From: Trissonchulus latispiculum
Taxonomy: Eukaryota; Nematoda; Enoplea; Enoplida; Ironidae
DNA: 64,000 nucleotides
Assembly: GCA_030248195.1 (NCBI GenBank)
Contig: JASAND010022084.1
Location: forward strand, 1-64,000
Reading direction: 5' to 3'
Shown here one piece after another: positions 21,549-32,500 of the stretch (the first letter of the stretch is position 1; every line of letters starts with the position of its first letter). Both the position numbers and the translations under genes were made by a program. The notes beneath the pieces were generated by a model, which ran no database searches, was not told where the DNA came from, and saw nothing but the letters and a program-made list of their open reading frames with translations.

Positions 21549-24500
21549 CACTTCTTTTCTTTCAGCTTGGCTCGTCTTTTGGCCTTTGACATGGGAGGTT
21601 AAATGATTACGGTAACGACCGTGGGCCCATGATAAGTTTAGGCCAAGACCATTAATATCCCTATCCTAACTAGACCTAACTATTTCCCAGTTATTAAGAA
21701 TTCCAGCTAATTAATACAACAAGACTGCAAACATTTTCTTACCTAGAACTCATTAGACTACCAGTCCGCTAATCGGATGTCTACCACATAAAACTAAATT
21801 TTGGATTAATTTCGTAATAATTTAAACTGTTCTGTTATAGTCCTGATTCGGCTATTTTTTGGATTCCATGAATGCGGCTCATCCGTCCTCTAATCGCAGG
21901 GCAACCTACACGGATGACCGGAAATCCAGCAGACTTGGCAGACCTAATTCGGGGTCCCCGTGACCCTAGGCTGCAAAACCTGCTCTGAATCGCCGAATAT
22001 ACCAACGTTTCTATGCCAATTTCATACGATTTTCACTCCAAAATTAGCACTTTCACAGCGATTACACATCCAACCAACAAATATTACTGATTTTAATTTA
22101 TCTATGCTTTGGGCCCAAATTGCTAGCCAATTTGGCCCCATTTTTCCTGCCTAATATCTGAGCATTTTACTCATTCATTCTGGCAGTCCCAATACCCTTA
22201 TCAGACAAAGGGAGTTTACATGGTATGCCCTCACTCACACTCACAATCACACACTTTTGGTTCATAATTCACACTCTACAAAAGGGGCTAACCTTGGAAC
22301 CTCCCACTCCAGGAGGGGTTTACCCAAGGAGCCACTTACGTAAATTTGGGGGGCCTCATTCACAGTACAAATTACTACAATATTTACACATACGATTATA
22401 TGAACACAATACATCCTAACTACTCCGTAACAAGACCTACCTACTTATAGTAGGCATATTTTTGCCCTAATTCTGAAAGTAAATTTGATTTACATCTTCC
22501 AGTATTTTACTTTAAACCTTGGAACTTTATAAATTTTGATAAAAGAAAATTTTTGTTGGATTTTTTGAAACTTTGGCAGTTTAAGGAACGCTGAACGAGT
22601 AATAATTGCTTAGGCAATTATTACTAAAAACAAATTACAGACACATTTCCGCTAAGGACAGCTTCTGGTTAAGTAAATTAACAGCGGGGAAGTCGGCCAT
22701 TCCCCTCAGAATAACTTGATAATTAATAATTAGAAAATAGTTCTGAGTTTTAATTCCTACTGATTTTTTAGGTAAGCCGACCTACACAAGACAGGACAAC
22801 AATTCAGAAACACAGACAATAATGTTAACTTCAGTAGCGCCTATTTTGCGATTACGGCCGGCAATTCCTATTTGCCGGCTGTGGGGAGAAACAATCCTTA
22901 AATTAGCTCAGTTCTTAATATGAGGTCGTAACCAAGGGACCTCCTATCTCAGCTCAGAGGAGTGTCCCCGCTCAAGATCCCCAATTCCGTTACAAACCCC
23001 GAAAAGAGCAATTACACATAAAATATTTGGGCGTAAGCCCCTACAAAAATTGAGGCCAATCAGGCCGTGGCTTGGTTAAGATTTTTTACAGACAAAATTA
23101 ACGGCCCAAGCCAAGGGCCACCAAAAGTGAATTTTTTGGGCTAAAAGGGCCCTCTAAAAATCCCTAAATTTGCGTTCTTAGTGTGCGGATTCCGGCCGAG
23201 CATAATACGCTCATGCGGCCCTCAACGTGCGGTGTTCGTCGTGTTACTTAGATCTTCTCCTCTGACCTGTGTGGGTCAGAGGAGGGCCCTAACTCGCGTG
23301 CTAACTGGGGAAGAGTGTACTTTTATTCCCGGCCAAAACGCTGGCTCAACGGGAAGTACACTCAAGCTAGGGGGGGGGGAAACCCGACCGCTCTCGGCCG
23401 AAACTCAGACGAACACTGAAGACAATTTGAAATTTTCCAGTGAGCTGACAGGAGTCTGACAGCTCACTGGTGTTTGCTTTTCTGTCGCTTTTCCTTTGAT
23501 TTTGTTGGAGCTTCCAGAAAGTTCTGGAAGCTCCCTATGTTAGACTGTGTGCCCGACGCGGGCTGGCAAGGCGGCTAGTCCGTTGGAGGGGAGATTAACG
23601 AGGGAAAGAAATTATGACCCTCCAACTGACCCCCTTTTTGATGGATTTCCCAAGCTGAATTTTGGGAAACTTTGCAGACTTTTTGGTTACCACGTAAAGG
23701 TAACCAAAGGGGAAATTCCCTGAATAAAAATTAATTTTCACGAATTAAAAAATGAAATAGTACGAAATGACGGCCACTCGGGGCCCATTATGGAAAACAA
23801 AATATTAACTGCTAGTTTAGCGGACTTATTTAATAAATTTTAGTTTTATTATTTTTATTGGCTCCCTTGTCTCCAAGCCCCTTTCTTTCCTTTTGGGCGT
23901 GACCTTTCGGCCACAGACAAGGGAAGCCGCCCGTTAATCCTAACAACAATTGCTCTTCCTCGCCAAGACTCTATGTATCACTGCAAAAGGAAGCGGAAGG
24001 GCAATTGTTGCGTAAAAAATATGCATACTAACAACTACGTAATTTTCCAAGAAATAACAACTAAACATTATTACTCTACGTACTTAACTACCTAAGCTAC
24101 CTACTTTTTATTTCATTCTAATTATTTGGGAGGGAGTTAAGCCCCCTCCGAACGTATTTTCACACCTAAGGTGTGTGTTAAGTCCTTCTCTGCGAGGCAA
24201 GTCTCTGCTGGGAGAGAGCCAGCAGAGGCTCAAGGGAATGAATGAAAACATGAATGGGCGTAACCACACACAACTGTTACGCATTATTGTAAGGTCACCT
24301 AAGGCCAATATTACAAAATTAAAATGTAACTAATCAAAACTTCTTTTACTTATAACTTTCGCAATATTGGGAGTTAGGTGACCGGGTTTGAAGTTTTGGA
24401 ATCAGCAGAGAATTGCCTTTCAGATAAACCCAACTTGTATTTTGACCAAAAATTTGACAAATTAACTAATGATCACCTAACTAATGCAAATTATGCCTAA

Positions 24501-25364
24501 TTAGCACCTATGAACACCAATTAACATTATTCTACGCTACTAATGGACAAATTATGACCTTATTTTGACCCATCTTCCAATATTTGCACTTGTGAACTGC
24601 GTAAGACGTTTTAAACTCGAAGTTTCTTGTTGAATTGTTGGTTACTCAACAATTTCTTTCTTTGGATTCGTTTTCCTTGATAATTATTAGCTGGTTTAAT
24701 CAGATTTTGACTGACCTCTGGACAATGAGAGGCCTTATTCGTGACCTGGGAAGAGTAACGACTCCTCCATGCTACATCAAAGTGATGTTAGGGCCTATTA
24801 CTGACCCGGGAAGGGTAACGACCCTTCCATTATTGACTGGTAACCTACTGGAACCTTGTTAAGCTACATTCTGCTGAAGTTCCATACCATTTTCGTGTCA
24901 ATTGCGTGAGAGTGGTGCTACTTCTGGCCTTATTCTTCCTATCTACACTAGAACCTATGTCCCTAATGATGAATTTCTAAGGGGTTTCACACTGACTGGC
25001 AACTCTGGTAATTACATGATAGTTACTTTATACAGTGCTTGGACGTTTCATAATTCACATCAAGATTTCACAGGCACGCCACTCATAACCAGTGCATAGG
25101 ACACGTAAATCAATTCCATCAAAATCGCAATCTACGACAAACTGAGCTTTTCTTGGTCATTTTTAGGTTTTATTTTGCCTTTTCCATTACAAATGCCTAA
25201 AAACATGAAATCATGGAGTAATTTTAACATTAGACAGTGTTTTTAAACTCGAAAACTTGATTGCCAACATGTTTCGAATTCCCAGAATAAGGTGCATTTT
25301 GAGCAATCAAGTCCATAAAACCGTCACAAACGTGTATTTCTCGTGATAATGAACACGTTAGGCC

Positions 25365-25762
25365 ATGCGAAGGAAGCTAGCGGGACAACATCAACTACAA
25401 ATTCTAAATTCAGTACCAATCAATAGCACATAATTTGTAGAATCCCTACAAAATATTTTAAAAATTTGTACTCCCGCAGTTACAGAGCAACTAGACGTAG
25501 AACTTTTGAATCTTTAGCACACAGTGCGAAGTCTTTCTTGCACATGTGACGGAGTCACGTGACCAAAACCGCGTCACATATGCAAGAAAGACAAATACGC
25601 ACTATGTGCTAAAGATACAAAACTTCTACGTCTAATTGCTCATTTTCTGTGGGACTACAAATTTTAAAAATATTTTGTAGGGATACTACAAATTATGTGC
25701 TATCGATTGATACTAAATTTAGAATTTTTAGTTTAAGTAGTCCCGCTAGCTTCTTGCGCGTA
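25365..25762. mobile_element. 398-bp palindromic MITE, 8-bp TSD
   Basis: Arms of about 185 bp starting GAAGCTAGCGGGAC and its inverse meet near 25560. GTTAGGCC (25357-25364) and GTTAGGTC (25763-25770) form an 8-bp duplication with one change. The MITE splits a copy of the dispersed repeat also found at 17480-17710. Confidence 0.8.
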
Positions 25763-26245
25763 GTTAGGTCACAAATTCGGACTTTTTTGACAAATTTTGC
25801 AACATATTACCCTAAAAATGTCCAAATGTTTTCACGCCGTCGGCGCGACTACCCCCTCCCCCCGGGGCCGGGGACCCCTAAAAATTGGGGGGCTTGGAAA
25901 AATGCCTGGGGGAGCATAGGTGAACCACCCAGGACGGCTCAGAGGTTCGACTGGGAACTTCTCGTGTGTATCGATAGCCCACAGTCAGGACACGTCGCAT
26001 GCACAGTATCGGTTGCCTAGGGTTTCCCTTAGTAAACAGCAGCCGAAATTTGAACTTCGGTCGTGAACATTTTTGAGGTCACTTTTGGGTACCCTCACTT
26101 ATATAAAGGTCTGCCCTGAACGCATAGAGAAGGCCTAGGGCTCAAACTCACAGGCTGTAATGTCGAAATGTGTGGCTATCACGATGCAAAAAATTGGGTC
26201 TCTGCTACTTTCCTGTGAGTCAGGGTGGGGTGACAGTCAGCTGGC

Positions 26246-26545
26246 AATAGTTAGGGGCCAAAAACCGTGAAAGTGTCATTTCGGTACTGGAGGACCCAGG
26301 ACAGGTCCAATTGTGTGTTTTAACAGCCAATTGGACGTAAACAATCATTCTCTACATGTTAGAATACTAAGTTTTATCAAATTACTTCGTTTTTAGCATC
26401 TTTCAAAGACTGCCCTATGTTTATGTGTTAAACTTTATAAAACCTGTCCATTTGATGCTGCATTTTCAATGGCACATGGAATCTCAATAAAAGCTACCTG
26501 GACAGGGTATTTTGATTCATACTAACTAAAAAAGAGTTGAATTTT
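26246..26545. repeat. 300-bp dispersed repeat, copy of 16704-17010
   Basis: Shared phrases include TAGGGGCCAAAAACC, GAATACTAAGTTTTATCAAA and TTCATACTAACTAAAAA. Direct orientation and clearly diverged. No coding function seen. Confidence 0.75.
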
Positions 26546-26606
26546 ACACAGAAGGTAATGTAAATTAAATTTATTAAGGTTCAAATTCCGGCAGATTTGC
26601 CCAGCA

Positions 26607-27731
26607 AGTAGTCGTCCCTTGAAATTTGAGAGAAACTATTCTCCAAGCTACCACGACTCTTCCTTGGAAGGACACTTAGGGTTTGACAAAACTTACCAAC
26701 GTATCAAGCAACGTTATATTTGGCCGCAGTTTCGTGGCTACATTAAGCATTATCTGTGCTGCTGTTTACAGTGCGCTCAAAATAAGAACGCAAACAAGCT
26801 ACCAAAAGCTCCATTGGTCCCTATCGAACCATCTGGTCCATGGGTTCGATTGCACGTGGATGTAACAGGACCACTTACGATAACAGAAGCCGGTAATAGG
26901 TAATGGAATTTGTTGATTCCTTCACGAAATTCTCTGAAGCTTTTGCGATACCGGATCAAAAAGCAGAAACAATAGCGAGACACTTATTTGACAATATTAC
27001 TTGTCGTTATGGTGCGACAGAAACGCTAATTTCGGATAAAGGAACCAATATTTATCAGCTATTGTAAAGGAAGTGTATAACCTGTTTCACATTCGTAAGG
27101 TAAACACAACGTCCTACTACCCTGAATGCAACGGTCAGGCGGAAAGACAATAAATACGCTAGCACAATAATGATGTTCACACACAAAATGCAGCGAGATT
27201 GTGATGAATACATGGCAGCAGCGTTATTCTGCTTACGATCTGCACCCCAGTCTAGCACAAAAAAATCGCCGTTCTATCTACTTTACGGACGCGATATACC
27301 TATTCCGTTAGATTTAACCATAGGTCCCAATCGAAAAACGTGCAACGAAGTAGGCTCATATATCGCATTTAAAAGATGCACTACGCAATGCGTGGTCATA
27401 TACGTATGATTCGGTTATAAAAGCACAAGAAAATAATAAGGGACAATATGACAAAACGTCTAATCACCCTCAATTTGCAGTTGGAGATTCCATTCTACTA
27501 AAAAATGACCACCCTAAAGTTGGGTTATAGCCTAAACTGCAATAGCGTTTTCTAGGACCATACACAGTTGTCGAAGTGAGGTACCCTAACATTTGTGTGA
27601 AGCAGAACAACACCACCTCTTCCACACAGTGGTAAAAAGTAAATAAGGCTATTCCCTATGTTGAAATGAAATCTACCGCTAAAGGAGAACTACTGAGTGA
27701 TGAAACCAAAGCTGTCGATGACCAAATCCAG
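26607..27731 (+). pseudogene. Ty3/gypsy pol 3' remnant (integrase)
   Basis: In order: an H2C2 zinc-binding domain (Y-H-D, G-H-L-G, C-L-Q-C), the integrase core with D in HVDVTGPL, D in LISDKGTN and E in NGQAER, then the post-core block SPFYLLYGRD, and a late SILLKNDHPK...RFLGPY segment typical of the integrase C-terminus. The reading frame is broken by shifts (near 26645 and 26900) and by stops, so it is dead. Gag, protease and reverse transcriptase are absent upstream, where a different repeat takes over at 26246-26545. The frame ends at a plausible splice donor (CCAG|GTATAA at 27731/27732), followed by a 52-bp candidate intron and the accessory frame. Confidence 0.85.
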
Positions 27732-27783
27732 GTATAACTTGGGATCAAGAGATGTGTTAACTATTTATTCTGTTTATTTGCAG

Positions 27784-29791
27784 ATGAACGATCACTGCAA
27801 TCATGGATCATCATCAGATTCGGTAAGCGATTCGGCGAAACGTCCGGCAGCAAAGCGCCAGAAATTTCCGCCATCAGAAAAGGAACAGCAGCAACTAACT
27901 AATCGTCTGCGAAAATGATTTCTTTCTCCAACTATGTCAATGTTACCGACCGTCAATGTCCTGCATCAATCTACTACAACTGTGAAGTTACCCTGCCGCA
28001 AACGACGTACAAGTTCTGGTGTCTACAGCAGTGCCTTGTGTTCATTCAACTAATTCAAATGGGATTGTCTCAGCTGGCAGATCAGATCCTTCAAACGGGA
28101 AACGCATGTGGCATCGTCAAGCTCAGAGATAGACTGAAGCTTTCTTCATGTCCTGCCTGGACACTTGCCCGTGACAAAATCCGACTGGCATTGCACCACT
28201 TGATTTATCAGCAATGCGAAGCGTTCCGCCTGTTTGTCGATAATTGTTCACAATCGACCGTTTTCCTTGCTTGCAGCAATGATTTGTTTTGGCAAACAGG
28301 CGCTCCAACCAATTACTCCATGTCGACTACGCAGGAAGAGAGGTTTGAATCACCATGGAGAGCTCATTAGAAAATTTTGGGGGCAATTACAAATTTCAGA
28401 TGCAATTCCGCCAATGTCCTACAGTTGGTAAGATTTGTGCTCCAAAGCTATCCTTCCTCATCCAGATAGGATTGGACTGATAGTTTCCAATTCTTTGATG
28501 AAGCACCTCGTCTGGCTCGAGTGTTGTGATTTAGCTATTCAGAAAGGAGCGAAGATGGCAGAGCTACCGCGACTACTGAAAGAGCGAAGTATTGCCCCAC
28601 GGAACTATCAATTCATTATTGTTAATCTAGCCACACTGGAAATTCTCGGAAGTAGCCAAAATTGGGAAGAAGCATTCGATGTTTTACGTCAATGCCTCGG
28701 ATCAGTGGCAGATGGCGTATACGTGGCCTCCATTATCCCACAGACTGCGAAATGCCTGCTTCCAATTGCCTGCGAAAACCTATACTGCATTCGACCAATT
28801 CTTGGACGACAAATGCTACGAAGCTGGTTTTCGGTTTCTGCCTGTCCCGGAGCGTCCATTGCTTGGACCGGAGGGCGACGACGAAAATTCTTCGCAACAT
28901 CTTGACCTACAGTATCGCAAGCACCTGAACTTGAACCAAAAGTTGTTTCAAGACGATCTCCATCTGCCACCGAAAGGCACATGGGTTCTACTGGATATAT
29001 GGTCATGTTCTATACCAGCACTGGATGGATGCAACACAAAGCTCACGATTGCCGAATACAAAATGCGACAGGTGGCCGAAGCAGCACCCTGTCGAGACAG
29101 CTGCTCACGTGCTCGAGGACAGCAATGTTGTTACCAGCCTTTGGCTGTATCAGATAAAGTAAGCAATCCATCTAATACACCTAGTAGTCCTGTTGCAAGC
29201 CTTGAGAAAGCACTAAAGTCTGTACAAGTAGGTACAACTTCTAACGCTGACAATGCAAGTGACCGTGTAAAAGTGTCTTCATACATGGTAGTCGGCTCGA
29301 ACTCGAATGATGTCCGCACATCCGACTCCCACGTAACTGTTAATCAAAGCGCGAAACCAGCCGACATATTGCAGCACACCTTTGCTCTCGAAGCGGAAGC
29401 GTCAGCGGTATCTACGCTACATGATAAACATGTCTTACTGCTGGAGACCGTCATACCACGTACTCGTAAAGCTCTGTTGCCAGAACTAACTCTAGCATCA
29501 CAAACCATGACTAATGTTTCTACTACTGTGTTCACAGATAATTAAAATTCTTTGTTTCAGGTCAATTCCTTGAATCCCAGCGTTCGTGGACCCGCTCCAG
29601 CTGGTCCTCAAGCGATGCCTCAACCTACATCTACTGTCAGTTTCCACAACCAGAGTGGATATCTTGGCGCACCCATTTATATGCCTATTTGCATCATTGA
29701 AAATGGATCGCTACGCTACTCTCTGGTGCCGATTTCTGGAATTCCGCCTGGCCAGGGAACCCCAACGACCACTAATCCTGGAAATATCTGA
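27784..29791 (+). pseudogene. Accessory ORF with NADAR-like and SGNH-like domains
   Basis: Sits where an env or extra gene lies in a Ty3/gypsy element. It begins with ATG right after a splice-acceptor-like TTTATTTGCAG, with a serine-rich, basic start (KRPAAKRQK). A NADAR/YbiA-type domain (about 27920-28410) shows FSNY, W..ARDKIRLALHHL, FRLFVDNC, NDLFWQTG and a shifted-frame GLNHHGEL. NADAR proteins are known or predicted to act on ADP-ribose and related N-glycosides. An SGNH/GDSL-hydrolase-like region (about 28465-29020) shows LIVSNSL for the GDS block and DDLHLPPKG for the DxxH block. The tail is Pro/Thr-rich; a GT-AG pair (29159-29560) could join the frame to 29561-29791, or it reads on to 29545. 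Frame breaks near 27910, 28340 and 28770 make this copy inactive. Domain calls are by eye. Confidence 0.65.
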
Positions 29792-30214
29792 GTGAGCAAA
29801 TATGCAACTTTGAACTCTATCCACTGAATGACAAATCCTATACCTTGAATACTATATCTTGAAAACGGGGTCGTTTTCTATGTAACCCTCCGCGTGTCAA
29901 CATTCACTGTTATGTTGTTGTTCACTGATAATGTTCTGTTGTAAATGTTATTATTCCATTTCGAAAAGTCTAAACTAATTTATATTTTACTTTAAATTTA
30001 TGCTGAGAAAATTTGTTGTTTTACTTTGGCGTCTTCTCATTTACTTTCAAACAGATGAGCTTCAAAAGATTTCTATTGAAATTATTGTTGTGCCTAACTT
30101 TAGAAATTCTAAATTAGGAATTCAATTCTGTTACTATATAATCTTGCTTAAACTGAGAGTAGTTTAGTTCTGCAATAAACTTTGTAGCCATTCTGGCTTG
30201 CCATAACTGTAACA
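29792..30214. other. Possible 3' UTR/LTR of the Ty3-like element
   Basis: AT-rich, with an AATAAA-type signal (GCAATAAACTTTG near 30171) and a TGTAACA phrase at about 30208-30214. No partner LTR is present in the window, so LTR status is unproven. Confidence 0.3.
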
Positions 30215-30784
30215 ATTACTATGACATATTTTTTGAAAGAGAAGTTAGTTGCTATGATAAGTTTCAATGGATACTGCTGCCAATCTATTTCTCAACATAA
30301 TTTGTGGTAGCAGAGCGTTTATACTACCTGCTACTTTGTGCTACCTAATTAAAATCCTGCTACTCTGTCCACCGTTTCACTACCAGTTGCCTTGCGATCG
30401 TAGCCGTTATGACTGACAATCCGGACCTTGATACCTCTGTTTGTACCACCATTGTACGCTAATTTGCCCAACGCGATAACTGCGCATGTTGGTGGTGCAT
30501 CAACTGTATAAACCATGAATCTAATGGATGATTAACTGACGAATTGTATGAGGCCCTGCGCAGTTTGGGCAGGCCCTTCTCGTGGAACTGCAGTGCCTGC
30601 TCCCCATTGACAGTACCGCAGCACCTATTGGTTGATGGCATTTACTCCCACAACGAACTTTTGCATACGTTTCACTGCAATCCTGCTTACTCTCAGTATG
30701 AACATGCTACGTCCTGCTTCTGTTTCATCCAATCTGCCATTAAGCCCGGCCACAGAAGAGCTTACTCGGGCGACGCTTGCCACT

Positions 30785-31125
30785 ATTCCATTCCCCGTAT
30801 AGTATACGATGCGCGTGCCAAAACGTCGAACAGCGGACCATCCCTAAACTACCTTATTCATACTGGAGAAAACTGTCTACAAAATCTGATAGGCCTGCTT
30901 TTGCGCTTCCGGAAGTCAACAATTGCCATCATCACGGATAGAAAAAGCAATCCTTCAGGTATAATTGCAAGAAATAGACAGAGACAGTGTGCGCTTTCCG
31001 TGGCTCAAAAACCCGGCCATTCCTCGGATTGATGACAACTTAGAAACTTATCGGTTCACTCGCATACTTTTCGGGGAGGTGGCATCCCCATTCATCATCC
31101 ACGATTTGGATAATAACCCCAGCGC
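30785..31125 (+). pseudogene. BEL/Pao reverse transcriptase fragment
   Basis: RIVYDARAKTS, PSLNYLIHTG and, in a shifted frame, DRDSVRFPWLKNP and YRFTRILFGEVASPF match conserved blocks of BEL/Pao reverse transcriptases. The catalytic YxDD region is missing after the deletion. Confidence 0.75.
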
Positions 31126-31276
31126 TTTGGCTAATCATATCCGAACATATATATCATATATTATAAGAAAAAATATTTATTTCTGAAACAAAATTTTATA
31201 TTATGCCTATTATGCTAAATATTTCACATAAAAATTCGAAATATTTAGTGCCATTTGGGAGCAAACTTTCAGTCCA

Positions 31277-32031
31277 GTGGCGACAGGAAGGTTGGAGACA
31301 TACTTATCTTCAAAGCAAACAAGCTGGAAGTTTATTCCAGAATCGTCTCCATGGTTTGGGGGCTTTTATGAAAGGTTAGTAGCCCTCGTAGAAAGAGCAA
31401 TTAGGAAATCCTTATGGAAAACAAAAGCTTCAGAAGAAGTACTCAACACCGTCATATGTCAGATAGAAGCTACTCTGAACTGTCCTCCACTCTTACACGT
31501 GAACAGCAGTTTTAAGGACCTCAATCTGCTAACCCCGGCGAATTTCGTTGCCCCGTCTACACGCCTGAATTTTGCCTCCGCCTGAAGAATCAACTGCCGA
31601 TCCTAGCTATGATCCTAAAGGGCCGTCAAAGACTGACTGTCTGAAACATCATTCCATAATACAGAAAAGAATGGACCAGTTTTGGGCAGTCTGGAGCCGG
31701 CTCTATTTACTAGAATTTAGAGAGTCACATCTGAACTATTTCAAAGAAAGAAAAGGAGAGAAACCCTGGCTCCCTAAAATGGCCGGTTGTATCTGCTCAA
31801 GGCTAATACCTCATGAAACACCTGGAAGCTGGGTAGAGTAACTGGTATATCACCATCGTCGGATAGGCTCCCGCGTTACGTCAGAGTTAAACTGGCAAAT
31901 GGAAACTTTTCACGACGTGGCGTAGGAGAGCTGATCCCGCTGGAGCTGGATGGTGACACAGCTTCCAGCTCCACTGGTCCGGCGGAGGATGTTGAAAAAG
32001 AAACGAAGTCTTCAAAGATGACATCCGATTA
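31277..32031 (+). pseudogene. BEL/Pao integrase C-terminal fragment
   Basis: PESSPWFGGFYERLVALVER and EATLNCPPLL mark the end of the integrase core, followed in another frame by the QKRMDQFW...YLLEFRE segment and a closing GVGELIPLELDGD block. The first two catalytic acids lie upstream of what remains. One frameshift near 31570 and another near 31840 separate the pieces. Confidence 0.75.
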
Positions 32032-32274
32032 AATATAAAAGCAAAGCTAAAATGTGACTTTAGTTAGGTTGAAAATAGTGGACGTTTTAATTACTATGAC
32101 ATTTTTTGAAAAAGTTAGTTCCTATGATAAGTTTCAATGGGTACTGCTGCCGATCTACTTCTCAACACCTTTTTATGACATGTCCCGTAGTCGCGTGCAG
32201 TCTAGGGATTACGGGATCACGGGATCACGGTTGGCCTGTCCGTTGATTGTGTATAATCCCCAATATCATAGGTT

Positions 32275-32500
32275 AACGCGGGGGGGGGTCTGGGGGGTCC
32301 AAGCCCCCCCCCAACCCGGACAAGGTACAAGCCCCTACCGCCGTCGGGGACAAGGGGGGTAATATTTCGATGCCTGTCTTAGCTTGGCTAGGTTTAAATC
32401 CATTTAATTATGAAGCCTAGACGATTTAGCAGTAAGCCAACATGTTTGAACCATAAGCCAACATGAATAAGGAATTAGCCAACATGATTTTTGTGCCAGT
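32275..32500. repeat. G-run block leading into the tandem array
   Basis: GCGGGGGGGGGTCTGGGG and GGACAAG phrases here are mirrored at 35640-35745 (CCCCCC and GGACAAG with TACAAGCC), so they may be the outer ends of the element that carries the arrays. Confidence 0.4.

Larger units (their letters stand above)
18600..25240. other. 6.6-kb block without recognisable proteins, hairpin-rich
   Basis: Base texture differs from the flanks: few G runs, many CTAACTAC-type stretches, no open frame above 92 codons and no domain I recognise. It contains three tRNA-like segments (20.1-21.55 kb) and many short perfect inverted repeats, for example at 19188-19216, 22857-22880, 23257-23284, 23437-23470, 23507-23534 and 24203-24227. 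A degenerate tandem near 24733-24830 repeats a GGGAAGRGTAACGACYCYTCC phrase. It is bracketed by opposite-facing copies of the repeats seen at 17.5 and 25.3 kb. It may be a decayed mobile element or foreign insertion. Confidence 0.5.
30215..32167 (+). mobile_element. Gutted BEL/Pao retroelement
   Basis: Direct repeats of about 80 bp (30215-30297 and 32090-32167) carry CTATGATAAGTTTCAATGG and end CTCAACA. Seven bases after the first copy lies TGGTAGCAGAGCG, a good initiator-Met-type primer-binding site. Between them are a Cys-rich zinc-finger piece (about 30470-30610), a reverse-transcriptase scrap (about 30785-31125) and a late integrase piece (31277-31840, with PWFGGFYERLV and DQFWAVWSRLYLLEFRE). 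Frameshifts, stops and a large deletion around 31130-31270 make it dead. The repeats are unusually short for BEL LTRs. Confidence 0.75.
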
